Below are positions 22,141 through 33,246 of a DNA stretch of 64,000 nt, in pieces. The position numbers and the translations under genes were made by a program. The notes beneath the pieces are model-generated. The model worked only from the letters and a program-made list of their open reading frames with translations, made no database searches and was not told the DNA's origin. How positions within the stretch are numbered: the first letter of the stretch is position 1; each line of letters begins with the position of its first letter. Origin of the DNA: Rhinopithecus roxellana (taxonomy: Eukaryota; Chordata; Mammalia; Primates; Cercopithecidae); assembly GCF_007565055.1 (NCBI RefSeq), contig NC_044551.1:96936089-97000088 (forward strand). Reading direction: 5' to 3'.

Positions 22141-22515
22141 GAGTTTATTTTGCCTTTCTTTGTTAGAGCTCTTATGCCACAGACAGAAATTTCCACTCTG
22201 TATTAACTTCTCTTGTGAAACGGCATCTGGAGCACTGGTAAGTCACATGAAGCTCAAGGATGGTGATGACCGTCCCAGAGTTTGTAACAAGAGTAGATGG
22301 GAAAAGCCAATTGCAAGACTTGAAAGAATGTCGTTCTTCATGAATGTCTAGCACTCATTAAGCAGCATTCACCAGTCATTTCTGGTGTTCCGTAAAGCAG
22401 TTGTAAAACTTGATCGTTGCTTCCAGAGAGGCTAAACATTACATAGCCCTGATTACCTTTATCAGAATAGCCTTTGTAGAAAGAGGTCTTAACATTTTTA
22501 TAAGTTCTCATGGCT
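22141..22515. other. Unassigned sequence
   Basis: Mixed sequence with no repeat or gene signature that I can name. Confidence 0.4.
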
Positions 22516-22525
22516 TTAAATGATG

Positions 22526-22825
22526 TGTGTGTGTTGTGTGTGTGTGTGTGTGTGTGTGTTTTCGCTTAGGCTGGAGTGCAGTGGTGCGATCTCAGCTCAC
22601 TGCACCCTCTGCCTCCTGGGTTCAAGCTATTTTCCTGCCTCAGCCTCCTAAGTAACTGGGATTCACAGGCACATGCTGCTGTGCCTGGCTAATTTTTGTA
22701 TTTTTAGTAGAGATGAGGTTTCACCATGTTGGCCAGCCTGGTCTTGAACTCTTGACCTCAAGTGATCCACCCACCTTGGCCTCCTAGAGTGCTGGGATTA
22801 AAGGCGTGAGTCACTGCACCCAGCC
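22526..22825 (-). mobile_element. Alu whose tail region became a TG repeat
   Basis: The usual T-tail and GAGACGGAGTCTC segment are replaced by TG repeats (22524-22559), and the Alu resumes at GCTTAGGCTGGAGTGC. TAAATGATG flanks the whole at 22517-22525 and 22826-22834. Confidence 0.9.
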
Positions 22826-22999
22826 TAAATGATGCTCTTTTTAACTAGATCAAAAAACTGTGCCACAAAATGTTCTGATACACTTAGAAAGCAAAATTCT
22901 CATTCTGCATGTGTTTTTTAAACTCTATCATTAGTAGCTTTGCTACAAGCAAACTTGTATTTATTTTAAAAGCTTCAAGATTACTTATTTATCATGAAT

Positions 23000-23480
23000 G
23001 GAAAGATTACTTAGCTGAATGTTTCTCATCCCTGCTCTGCCTTTGACTGACTGTGTGATCTTGGACAAGTCCTTTGTTTTATCCCTCATTTTCTCTTTTT
23101 TTTTGAGACGGAGTCTCGCTCTGTAGCCCAGGCTGGAGTGCAGTGGCGCGATCTCAGCTCACTGCAAGCTCCGCCTCCCGGGTTCCCGCCATTCTCCTGC
23201 CTCAGCCTCCCGAGTAGCTGGGACTACAGGCGCCCGCCACCCTCGCCCGGCTAGTTTTTTGTATTTTTTAGTAGAGACGGGGTTTCACCGTGTAGACCAG
23301 GATGGTCCCGATCTCCTGACCTCGTGATCCACCCGTCTCGGCCTCCCAAAGTGCTGGGGTTACAGGCTTGAGCCACCGCGCCTGGCCACGTTTTATCCCT
23401 CATTTTCTCATTTCCACATTCATGAAATGAGGAATGATGGCCTTCAGGGCTTTGTCCAAGTCTAGCTCTACCATTCCATG
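23000..23480 (-). mobile_element. MIR split by an AluYR
   Basis: The left part has CTGCTCTGCCTTTGACTGAC and TGTGTGATCTTGGACAAGTC. The right part has CATGAAATGAGGAATGATGG and CTTTGTCCAAGTCTAGCTCT. This is an antisense MIR with the Alu between. Confidence 0.7.
23096..23389 (-). mobile_element. AluYR-type Alu with a 20-bp target-site duplication
   Basis: An antisense copy close to consensus, with CGGCTAGTTTTTTG and ACAGGCTTGAGCC. The perfect duplication beginning GTTTTATCCC lies at 23076-23095 and 23390-23409. Confidence 0.94.
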
Positions 23481-23539
23481 AACAAAGTGATAGCAACATC
23501 TTTGTAGACGTATAGGTGGAAACTCAAAGGGACCTATGA

Positions 23540-23848
23540 AATTTTTTATTTTTTTGAGACGGAGTTTTCATCTTGTTGTCTAGGCTGGAGTGCAATGGCA
23601 CGATCTCGGCTCACTGCAGCATTTGCCTCCCTGGTTCAAGTGATTCTCCTGCCTCAGCCTATAGCTGGGATTACCCGAGTAGCTGGGCTTACAGTCATGT
23701 GCCACCATGCCTGGCTAATTTTGTATTTTTTAAGTAGAGATGGGGTTTCACCATGTTAGGCTGGTCTTGAACTCCTGACCTCAAGTGATACAACCGCCTT
23801 GACCTCCCAAAGTGCTGGGATTACAGGCATGAACCCCTGTGCCCAGCC
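23540..23848 (-). mobile_element. Alu with a small internal duplication
   Basis: An antisense Alu. Near 23658-23690 the TAGCTGGGATTAC phrase occurs twice, as ATAGCTGGGATTACCCGAGT then AGCTGGGCTTACAG. It ends in CTGTGCCCAGCC. Confidence 0.9.
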
Positions 23849-23926
23849 AAGCTTTTTGATCCATAGAAAAATATTGGTAAGGTAGGGAGTATTAGGATTT
23901 TGAAATTCTGACTATCCTCTCAACAG

Positions 23927-24105
23927 CTGCACAAGACTAACCTGTTCATCATCTGTTATTTTTGTGGATTGCAACAATCCATTTTAACTACTATGAAATG
24001 GTTCTGGAATGACACTATTGTGAAGAGGAAATTCCAGCGGAGCTACTGGAGCAAGCCTTTGATCTGCCATATTGAGCTCCTCCAGCTGTGCGGATTCGCT
24101 GCACT
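23927..24105 (+). other. Exon-like segment of unknown origin
   Basis: Pyrimidines and CAACAG at 23910-23926 form a good splice acceptor, and GTAAGA at 24106 forms a good donor. The 179 bp between them have one open plus frame of 59 codons. On the minus strand, a TTTCTTACAG acceptor (ending 24104) is followed by a 39-codon frame ending TAA at 23984. I recognise neither peptide. The segment is richer in GC than its surroundings. Confidence 0.25.
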
Positions 24106-24110
24106 GTAAG

Positions 24111-25786
24111 AAAAACATTTCTATGACCACTTTAAAGCTAAATTCATTTCAGGTTTGTCCTAAAGAGAGACTTAGAGAAGGCTAAAAGGCTAGCCCAGGC
24201 TTCCATTTTGAGACAGCGAGAGTACCCAGCAATATGACGGAGGTAACAAATGACAAGTAGGATTGTGTGGGGTTTTTTCTTTGAAGATCTTCTGTAGTAA
24301 AACAGAATGGAACTTGTCTATTTACAACATTTTTCAATTTTTCTGGGCAGTCAATAAAACATAACATTACCAACATCATTTTCTCTCACCTAATCTAGGA
24401 GATTTTTCTTTATGTCGTTTTTAAATACTTTACTCATTATAAAAGTTTTTCCACCTTTTACATTTTGCAGTTACTAATATTAAGAAACGAAATGCCACCT
24501 TGTTTGCAAGCCATGTAAAAGGAACATCTTAACAGGATAGCAAATGATTAAATATATGGCGTGTTGTGTGGCATGTATTTGATGGTTTTGTGGCCAGAAA
24601 TGGTCTAATATCTAGTGTTTCATCTTATACCATCAAAGTAAGGTCATCTTTGCCCTATTTCTTTATTGCTCTTTGTGCTCATATATATTTATTGAACATT
24701 TGTATGTATTTAGCAGTGACAGGGATGAAAATAGTCTGAGTTTTAGGGAAGCATTATTTTTCAGGCTTCAATAATAAAACCGATGTTTTCCAGGGCACAG
24801 AATGCCTACCTGTGCCTAGGTGATAAGGTCTCGAGCACAATGAGCTCTTTTGTTCTGAGAAGCAGGCCCAGGCTTATTCTGCTACTTCTGCCTGTTTTAC
24901 AATCTTGCTGAGGTTGACCTTTACCTATCTTGTGGTGCTTTTTCAACAAAAATAAAATTCTTAACTGGTTTTTATGACTGACTATAAAACCTCCCTTTCA
25001 ACTTTGCCTGTTAGTAAAGGGAACTAGCCCTTCCTTCTCCTGTATACTTGGAAAAAATAGAATAAAAACAACAAATAGTTACTGGAAAATTTAGAGTAAC
25101 TGAAAAAAAAGGTATTGAGGTTAGTCTTACAATGTGTAAGATTCTCAAATAGTCCTTAAATATAATCCTTAATTTAATTTTTAAAATGCTGTGTTTTCTT
25201 AAACCACTTCTCTCTCTTTCACATCGTCTCTACCACCACCCTGGGGGTCTTTTGCAACAGAGAACTTTCCCTGGTAGAATGTTCATAGGATTCGCTTTTG
25301 ATATAGGTTATTTTTGGAACAATGGCAGATTAATTGATGGGTGGTTGGGGTAATCTTTACTGTTTTGTACTGCTATCTTTAAATACTTAGTAGATAATTG
25401 ATCTGATTAAATTGTCTGTTAAATACAGTAGCTTTGGTAAACATTGCAAGAGGATACAGTGAGGATACAGTAATGCAATCCCCTTTTAATGCTAAAATAT
25501 TTTATTTGAATGGGTTTTTAATCAATAAAGAGCAATTTAGTTCTCAGAGATGCATGGGCAATTCCCATTGATTTGTATGAAATCCTTGGGTTCTTTTTAG
25601 AGTGATGGATGGTTTAGTGTGGTTGTTTAAAAATAAAATTGTATTCTTGGGCTGGAGACTCCATGCGGGAGAGAGATGGTATATAATGGATGAAACTGGT
25701 CTCATGGAAGTCCCTGATGCTTCGTGATATTTAGGGGACCAAATATCACTGAATGGTTGGCTTCTGTGTTGAGACTGAATAACTGT
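24111..25786. other. Unassigned AT-rich sequence
   Basis: I recognise no named repeat in this stretch of about 1.7 kb. It is Alu-free. A GAGGATACAGT word is tandemly doubled near 25449-25473. Confidence 0.4.
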
Positions 25787-26178
25787 ATTAATCTGTTTTG
25801 TGTTGCTATAAAAAAAAAAAAAACCTGCTACTGGCTAAAATATAAAGAAAATAGGTTTATTCAGCTCACATTTCTGCAGGCAACCATATCTGCTCAGCTC
25901 CTGGTGAGGCCTCAGGAAGCTTTTACTCATAGTGGAAGTTGAAAGGGGAGGAGGTCTGTCACATGGTGAGAGAGGCAGCAAGAGAGAGAGCGGGGAGTTC
26001 CCTGACTTTTTAACAAGCAGATCTCATGTGAACTCATTACTGCCGGCAGAGCACCGAGTCATTCAGTAAGGATCCTCCCCTATGACCCAAACACCTCTCA
26101 CTAGGCCTCACCTCCAACATTGGGGATCACGTTCCAACATGAGATTTGGAGGGGACTAACATCCAAACTATATCTATA
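25787..26178 (-). mobile_element. MaLR LTR (MST/MLT1 type)
   Basis: Antisense order: TAATCTGTTTTGTGTTGCTA, an A-run, TTTCTGCAGGCAACC, GGCCTCAGGAAGCTTTTACT, CACCTCCAACATTGGGGATC and GAGATTTGGAGGGGACTAAC. It is the same class as 5697-6092. Confidence 0.85.
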
Positions 26179-26209
26179 ATGCTTCCCAGTGATTCTCTAT
26201 CATGTGCAC

Positions 26210-26375
26210 TCCAGTGTTTCCATACCATACACAGTGATACATTTTATTGCTGTGAAACTTTTAATGAGTTATTATATGTCAGGGCTTAGAATGCTGTCTG
26301 GCACAGACTAAGTACTATGTAAGGGTTAGAAATAATTGTTACTAGTTATTCCAAGGCCAACTCCAGCCTTAACTC
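26210..26375 (-). mobile_element. MIR-like fragment
   Basis: TTTTAATGAGTTATTATATG, CTTAGAATGCTGTCTGGCAC and AGTACTATGTAAGGGTTAG suggest the antisense MIR core and 3' part. The match is weak. Confidence 0.4.
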
Positions 26376-26429
26376 ATCAGCCAGGTGAGATGGAAATAGA
26401 AGCATGGCTTAGGAAAGAAAGCGTATCAG

Positions 26430-27190
26430 TTAACATTAGCTGTCTAACATAGAAATGTCGATTGCAATGGTTTAAAAATAGCAACCATGGCCGGGTGCGG
26501 TGGCTCAAGCCTGTAATCCCAGCACTTTGGGAGGCCGAGACAGGCGGATCACGAGGTCAGGAGATCGAGACCATCCTGGCTAACACGGTGAAACCCCATC
26601 TCTACTAAAAATACAAAAACTAGCCGGGCAAGGTGGCGGGCGCCTGTAGTCCCAGCTACTTGGGAGGCTGAGGCAGGAGAATGGCGTGAACCTGGGAGGC
26701 GGAGCTTGCAGTGAGCTGAGATCTGGCCACTGCACTCCAGTCCAGGCGACAGAGCGAGACTCCGCCTCAAAAAAAAAAAAAAAAAAAAAAGCAACCATGT
26801 ATTTAGCTTATGGGTCTTTGGATCATCAAGTTGGACTGGGCTCAGGTTGGCAGTTTTTCTGCTTTTGGCTCTGCTTAGCATAAACATCTCTGGTCAGTAT
26901 AAGCATAAACATCTTTGGTCAGTGGCCAGATTACCTGGTGTCTGACTAGTCTAGGATGGGCTCAACTGGGATGGCTTGTCTTTGCTTCACAGGTTAGCTT
27001 GAGCATGATGTCATGGTGAAGCCAGGGGAGCAAGTCACAAAGACAGGCTTAGATTGGCCAAAGAAAACTCCAAGTCCAACCCAGATTCACTGGGTGGGGA
27101 AATAAACTCTACCTGTTGCAAAATCACAGTGGAAAATGAGTGGATAGAAAAGAGTGAAGGATCTGGCCATCTTTACAATCTCTCACATCA
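26430..27190 (-). mobile_element. MLT1-like LTR interrupted by an AluYR
   Basis: The flanks 26430-26488 (TAACATTAGCTGTCTAACAT) and 26790-27190 (GGGCTCAGGTTGGCAG, GGGCTCAACTGGGATGGC, CCAGATTCACTGGGTGGGG) look like one old MaLR-like element. Between them, GCATAAACATCTYTGGTCAGT is tandemly doubled at 26878-26922. Confidence 0.4.
26489..26789 (+). mobile_element. AluYR-type Alu with target-site duplication
   Basis: A sense Alu with GGCTCAAGCCTGTAATCCC and CTAGCCGGGCAAGG. AGCAACCAT flanks it at 26480-26488 and 26790-26798. The A tail is about 22 bases. Confidence 0.93.
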
Positions 27191-27589
27191 GAGGCTGCTG
27201 TGAGAGATGAAGTGGAGAAGCAATTAGAGGACTGGGATGTGCATTTGTGCGTTCATCTGAATGTACAAGTACATGTCTTTTGGGGATGAGGAAAGAATAC
27301 AAGGCTCCAGAGTCATGAGTTCAGGTGACTTAGGATATGGTGTCACTACGCAGATAAATAGGAAATACAGTAGGAGAAGCATTTACCTTTGAATGTATAG
27401 AATTTAAAATGGAGATGACATGTTTAAAAGAAAGTGTCCAGTAAGGGGTCCGGAAATCCACAGAGAAACCAGGCCTACAGATAAGATATTTAGGAGGTGA
27501 ACAGATGTAAATAAATACAAACAGCAACAACTACCTGTTGTTTTCCTAGCCACCATGTGGTTAGAGAATTAACATGGTTTACTTTTGAG
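27191..27589. other. Unassigned sequence
   Basis: No named repeat or gene is apparent. Confidence 0.4.
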
Positions 27590-28070
27590 TCTCCCCTTAG
27601 TGGACACACTCTTTCCGACTGTTAGTTCATGTGATTCGGATGAGCCCAACCCTGGCCATCTGCCATTCAGGTCTGGCCAATCAGCACATTCCAGCCCTCT
27701 GGTCATAGAGATTGGTTTGGGAATGGCATTGGACCAAATTGGTTCTAACAAAATGAAATCCTGGCACTTTTGTTGAATCTGTTGGAACTTTCTTTTCCTT
27801 CTACAAGAGCAACTAAGCTGGAGGGCCATGGAACTGCTGGAGGTCGTATTATCAGTAGAGCAGTAGAGTCTGCCTAGGAGGGAAGCCAATGAAACAAAAG
27901 TAGAGCAGAGAGAGAGAGAGAGAGATGCAGTTTAGATCCCTGAATCCAGCTATACCTAAAGACATGTCTCCTTACAAACTTTTCAATTTTAGGAACCAAT
28001 ACATTTTCTTTTTTACTTAAACTGGTTTGAATTGGGTTTCTGTCATATGTTACTAACATGAAAAGAGAAA
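27590..28070 (+). repeat. Old LTR-like interspersed repeat
   Basis: GATGAGCCCAACCCTGGCCA, TCTGGCCAATCAGCACATTC, a GA repeat (27906-27925), CCAGCTATACCTAAAGAC and TTGAATTGGGTTTCTGTCA occur in the order of a common old primate repeat. I recall the pattern but not its name. Short frames here are incidental. Confidence 0.4.
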
Positions 28071-28359
28071 AGGATATAAACTTAGAAGACAATTGCATTT
28101 TGTGGGGCTGAAGGAAAATTAAAGTATGTAATAAAAGCTTATGGAACTAAGAAATCCAAGAAGAAGGAGACTTAACAAAAAGGAATAACATGTTGACATT
28201 GTCACATGTCAGGGAGCAAGGGCTCTGTAGAGAGTGTTGACTTGGGGGCCAGGACACCTCTGAGGGAGTGCTCTTGGCAGCAGGGTGGAAGAAAGGAAGG
28301 TGCCCTGCCAGGAGCTAAGGAAAGGGTAGGCGGTTTCCTTTGCCCATAAAAGGGCCTCC
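28071..28359. other. Unassigned sequence
   Basis: Purine-rich sequence between two old repeats. Nothing is recognised. Confidence 0.4.
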
Positions 28360-29210
28360 TAGTCACTCAAACTTGAAACCTTGGAATCAACTCTTCCTCC
28401 TCGCTCTGCCACAGCCCACACATCCAAACAGTCATCTTGTCCTGTAAACTCTCCCTCCACAATTGCTGTTGGACTCCTACCTTCCTTCACATTTCCACTG
28501 CCGAGGGCTGGCTCCAGGTGTCTAGTGTTCCTTTCCTGGAACCTGGCCTCTTTGCAGCTCCCGTGCCCATTGTCCCTCCACCTCTGTCATCCATTCTTTC
28601 TTCTGCTGCCAGATTTTTTGTCCTAAGGCTCAGTTCTGATTGTGAAATAGCCACACACAGTGAAGAGTCCCTGGCTGGGGAACCCCGCACCAGCTCTGAC
28701 AGGCTATAGGATCTTAGAAAAGATTCTGATCCTCTCTAGGTGTGGGAATCTAATCTTTGAAGGGAAGGGTTGAACCAAACTGTGACATTCATTGCCTCTC
28801 CACTGCCTGTAAAGTAAAAATCTAGCCCTAACCTAACTCTTTTAGCGTTACCTCCTTTAGCATACCTATAACTCAGCTAAAATGAAATACTTCTTGTGCC
28901 TGGATGCCCTCACCTTGTACCTTCCTACTTCTGTTCATTTCACCTGGAATCATTTGTCTTTTCCTATAGAAAGCTTATCCATCCTCTAAGGCCAAGTTCA
29001 AATGCCATCTGTGAGGATTTCTTAAACTCCCGGCTGAGAGCCTCTTACCCCTGTTCTTGGTCAGGGCACTTTGCTTTGTTTCATTGTTTGTGCATTTGTC
29101 TTGCCTCCTGCCAAATTGTCGAGGGCTTGAGGATCAAACTTCCATTATATTCATTGAGGCAGCCCTCAAGGCATCTAGCTGAGTAGCTAGTCCTCAGTAA
29201 GCACAAACTT
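28360..29210 (+). mobile_element. L2 LINE fragment
   Basis: CTTGAAACCTTGGAATCAAC, TCCACTGCCGAGGGCTGG, CTGCCTGTAAAGTAAAAATC, AGGCCAAGTTCAAATGCCAT and CTAGTCCTCAGTAAGCACA follow L2 order to the 3' end. Confidence 0.7.
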
Positions 29211-29325
29211 TCTTGCTGGTCCACTCAGCCTTCTTGCAGATCCTCCCAAAGCATCTGACTGCAAAATCAAATGTTGTAGTTCTGCTGAATAGAATTATGT
29301 GATAGTTTAGAAAGGGCCTTCTGAG

Positions 29326-30266
29326 TGTAAACCAAAGTATCTGAGACAGGTCTCAATTTAGAGGTTTATTTTGCTAACGTTAAAGGCCATGGCCTGAGAC
29401 ACAGCCTCAGGAGGCTCTAAGAACATGTGCTCAAAATGGTTTCATTATAGGTCGCTTTTGTACATTCTAGGAGGACAGAAGTTATAGGCAAAGACATAAA
29501 TTAATACATGGAAGGTGTATGTTTGTTTGGCCCAGAAAAGTGGGACATCTCCAAGGGTAGGGAGGCTTTCTGCTCACAGGATGATTCAAATATTTTCTGA
29601 CTGGCAGTTGGTTCAAAGAGGTAAGCTTTGCCTGAAGAAGTAAAATCAGCATAAAGAAACGCTTGGGTTAAGATAAGGGGGTGGATCACTTGAGGTCAGG
29701 AGCTCGAGACCAGCCTGGCCATCATGGTGAAACACTGACTCTATTGAAAATACAAAAAAGTTGCCGGGCATGGTGGTGGGTGCCTGTAATCTCAGCTACT
29801 CGGGAAGCTGAGCAGGAGAATCATTTGAGCCCAGGAGGCGGAGGTGGCAGTGAGCCGAGATCACTGTACTCCAGCTTGGGCAACAGAGTGAGACTTCATC
29901 TAAAAAACAAAAAACAAATCAAAAATAAAAGATAAGGAGGAGGTAGAAGCCAAGGTTCTTGTTAAATATTTTGGGATAAAATAGTTTGATTTCCTTTGGG
30001 GTCAACTATCTGTCATGTGATGCTATATCAGAGTCAGGTCGGAATTGGATGTCTTATTGCTACAAAGAATCTGTTTGATCAGTCTTATGATCTCTTTCAA
30101 TGTGGCTGGTGGTCAGTTGTGCCTAAACTCCAAAGGGAGGCATGTCCATCACCCCTGCTTCCTGTCATGGCCTCAATTAGTTTTTCAGGTTTCTTTGGGA
30201 TCCCCTTGGCCAAGAGGGTGTCCATTCAGTCAGTTAGGGGGCTTAGAATTTTACTTTTGGTTTACA
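29326..30266 (-). mobile_element. ERV1-like solo LTR, antisense, carrying an Alu
   Basis: The ends are TGTAAACCAAAG (29326) and CTTTTGGTTTACA (to 30266). A 4-bp duplication, TGAG, lies at 29322-29325 and 30267-30270. AATAAA in the antisense strand lies near 29368. Without the Alu it is about 680 bp, and it lacks about 190 bp present in the related LTR at 30499. No gag, pol or env sequence adjoins it. Confidence 0.85.
29679..29928 (+). mobile_element. 5'-truncated Alu in the LTR
   Basis: It starts at GGTGGATCACTTGAGG, so about 50 bp of the 5' end is lost, and it ends in an AAAACAAAA tail. AAGATAAGG flanks it at 29670-29678 and 29929-29937. Confidence 0.93.
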
Positions 30267-30270
30267 TGAG

Positions 30271-30494
30271 CTTCATGGTAAGTATCATTGGCCCAAGTAT
30301 GACCCCATTTCTGCCTTGGCAAGGTGTGTGTCAGCAAAATCGGTGTTGGGTGAAAGTGTCATGGAGGTCCCTTCTATGGTTCCAAACTCCTCCGCATTGA
30401 GACCAATCAAGGGTGGCCTTCTCCTTAGTGTTTGCAAGATAATGGTGGCATATTCTGAATAGAACCCAGTGGTCTCCCTCTGCTACAGCTCTTG
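30271..30494. other. Spacer between the two opposed LTRs
   Basis: The 224 bp lie outside both target-site duplications. I see no retroviral motif and no named repeat. Confidence 0.5.
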
Positions 30495-30498
30495 ACAA

Positions 30499-31386
30499 TG
30501 AGAGGAGATGGTATGAACCAAACGTAAAATTCTAAGCTCCCCAACAGACTGAAAGGACCCCCTTTCTTGGCCAAGGGGATCCCAAAGAAACCTGAAAAAC
30601 TAGCTCAGGCCATGACAGGAAGCGGGGGGTGTTGAAAATGCCTCCCTTTGGAGTTTAGGCAAAACTAACCAGGATTCACATTAAAACAAATCTCAAGACT
30701 GACGAAACAGACACTTTGTAGCAATAAGATACCCAACCCCAACCTGGCTCTGGTACGGCATCATCAGACAGATAGCTGCCAAGAAAGAAATCAAACTATT
30801 TCATCCTGAAATATATTTCTTTGACATGTTTTGGAATGGCCCTGCAAAGCCAGGAAATTTCTGGGGGAAATTTGCATTCTATAGAGAATTTCCTTCCTTT
30901 ACTAGGCCTTTTTCAGAGTCGGACATTGTTTGAGGTCCGAAACAGACATTTACCACCTATTCTCTCTGAAGCCTGTGACTTAGAGGCTTCACGCACCTAA
31001 CAAGAACCTTGGCTTCCACACTTCCTTTATCTTAACTCAGGCATTTCTTTATGCTGACTTTACCTCTTTAGGCAAAGCTTACGTCCTTCAACCAACTGCC
31101 AATCAGGAAATCTTTGAATCTTTCTATGAGCAGGAAGCCCCTCTACCCTTGGAGATGTCCCTCTGTTCTGGACCAAATCAATCTATACCTTTCATGTATT
31201 GATTTATGTCTCTGCCTTCTGTCTCCATAAAATGTATAAAACCAACCTATAACCAAACCATCTTGGGCACATGTTCTCAGAACCTTTTCAGGCTGTGTCA
31301 TGGGCCATGGCCCTTATATTTGGCTCAAAATAAACCTCTTCAAATATTTTGAAGAGTTTTGCTTTTTTTTTTTTTTTTTTTTGTCA
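30499..31386 (+). mobile_element. ERV1-like solo LTR, sense
   Basis: It starts TGAGAGGAG and ends TTTTTTGTCA, with ACAA at 30495-30498 and 31387-31390. It shares the stretch TTGGCCAAGGGGATCCCAAA and many others with the antisense LTR at 29326. TATAAAACC-like promoter text lies near 31236 and AATAAA at 31330. A T-run of about 20 sits just before its end. Confidence 0.85.
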
Positions 31387-31390
31387 ACAA

Positions 31391-32280
31391 TGCAAGTGCC
31401 AGTCCAGAGTAGTAAAGCAGAAAGGGAGAGAAAGAAGAATAGGAGAAAATGACAGGTGGAAGTGCGCAGTATGGAGACGCCAATGTTCCCCATAACCCTT
31501 TTTATAGCAAGATTATCAACTCCAGATCTGTAAACTTGTTGACATGTTGTGGCGAGACTGGATATTGACACAGCCAGTGCCCATAGCCAGTAGCTAGAAT
31601 TATGTGGCTGTCTCCTACCTTCAACAGTGAACCTTGAGACCTTCCTCTGGAATGCTGGTTTTTCTAGGGGGCTGAAGGGAAACAGACAGCTGGACTTGGG
31701 TGAACCTTCACTCCCTCCTTATTATCTTCCCCTCTCCACCCACAGCAACTTAAATCATTAAAATCCCGTATAATTAAAATTTCATCCAAGTTACACCAGT
31801 TATGTTTGCTGGCCACAGTGGAGTGTATAAATATCTTAGAAAGGCATAAAGACAGAGGTTGCTTCCTGCCTGTGGTTTCCCCCTTGCACAGGATCTGCCT
31901 GCTACCGTGTATGCCATCAACAGCCTGGGGAAGGCTGAGCTCGCAGTTCCCACCAGCCCTGCTCTGACCAGATCTTTACTCCATAGTGTTATCCACAGGG
32001 CTTGGGTCTCAGGGTGACAGGTTCTTTGTTGGGGGTGAATGCCTTTGTTCTGTTCATATAGGATTTTCTTCTCTCTTTCCCTGTCTCTCTCTCCCTTTCT
32101 GTCTCCCTGCCCCCTCCATTTAGAATTTGGTTTTTAATTTTGAATATACTTAAATTAAAATATCTCCATAAATGTTTCATTCTCTCATTTAACTAGAGAA
32201 CAGGAGTTTATCTTTCTTCTTACCCATCCGCTCTGTCAATACAATTTGTATTGCCATCTCGTTGCTCAAAAATCTCAATT
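31391..32280. other. Unassigned sequence with a CT-rich tract
   Basis: A CTCTCTTTCCCTGTCTCTCT tract lies at 32071-32115. Otherwise no named element is seen. Confidence 0.4.
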
Positions 32281-32395
32281 ACCTTGATCTGATCATTACA
32301 CATTGTATACATGCCTCAAAATAGCACATGTATCCCCAAACATGTACAACCATGATGTTTTAATTTTAAAAATTAAAAAACCCACAGTGTACATT
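32281..32395 (+). mobile_element. L1 3' end, sense, truncated
   Basis: CTTGATCTGATCATTACACA, TGTATACATGCCTCAAAAT and GCACATGTATCCCCAAACAT, then an A-rich end, is a typical old L1 3' terminus. Confidence 0.75.
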
Positions 32396-33244
32396 TCTAC
32401 CACAATGGTTTTGTGTTACTTACAAAATGGAGTTACAAGTCTACTACAGGTTCATTCACTGAACAACGAATTTTTGAGCATGTGTCACATGCTCTGGGCT
32501 GTTAGGAGCTGTCTTGTCGTAGATGTTCTAGCAGCTCCAGGGAGTCACCAAAGGGTTGGACCACAGATGGGTCCCTAGTGTGGGGTTCTAAGCTCTGTGA
32601 TTGGGACTACCTTGTGTTATGGGCAGTCAGTGTGCCTCTAAGTCATGTGTTATCATATTTGGTTGGGGGGTATCATCATATTGATTGTGATTGATTGTGA
32701 CTTTGCAATGGCATCACCTTAACTGAGGTACTTGTGACAGCTTTAGAATCAGCATGTGTATTGGTTTGGGTTCCTATATAGCAGACCTTGAGATAAGAAT
32801 TTGAGTGCTAGTAGTTTATCTAGGATATGTTCCCATGTTAAGTGAGTGAAGAAGTGAGACAGGAAGCAAACGAAGTCACCAAAGGATGTGTTATCAAACC
32901 AGTTACCACCACACGCAACTGGAGGTCAATTTCTCTGTGGGAGCTCTGGGAAGCAGTGGGGAACGTGCCTCCGAGTTATCCCATTTGAGGCTCCAGGAGG
33001 CTGGGCATCATCTGACACATCCCCAGACTCTCCTGGTTGGGGAAAGTTCCAGGGGTCAGGATGCTGTTGGACGTCCAGCTTGCCTGCATGTTGAAAGTCA
33101 GATAAAAGACTTCAGGTGGCATTGCTGGTATTTGCACTCAGCAGTCTTTCACACATAGGGCTGAGGGCTATGAGAATATGACCAAGGACTGATAGATTCG
33201 TTATAGCAAGAAAGATCCCTGTTTAGTACTTATAGAGCACCCTG
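32396..33244. other. Unassigned sequence, possibly an old LTR at 32760-33160
   Basis: TTTGGGTTCCTATATAGCAG and a following GTAGTTTATCTAGGA phrase recall an old LTR, but no termini are visible. A GATTGTGATT word repeats near 32683. Confidence 0.35.
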
Positions 33245-33246
33245 TA

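Noticed and set aside
29326..31386. One inverted provirus or a segmental inverted duplication
   Set aside because: Each arm has its own LTR termini and its own 4-bp target duplication (TGAG and ACAA), and no internal retroviral sequence lies between them.
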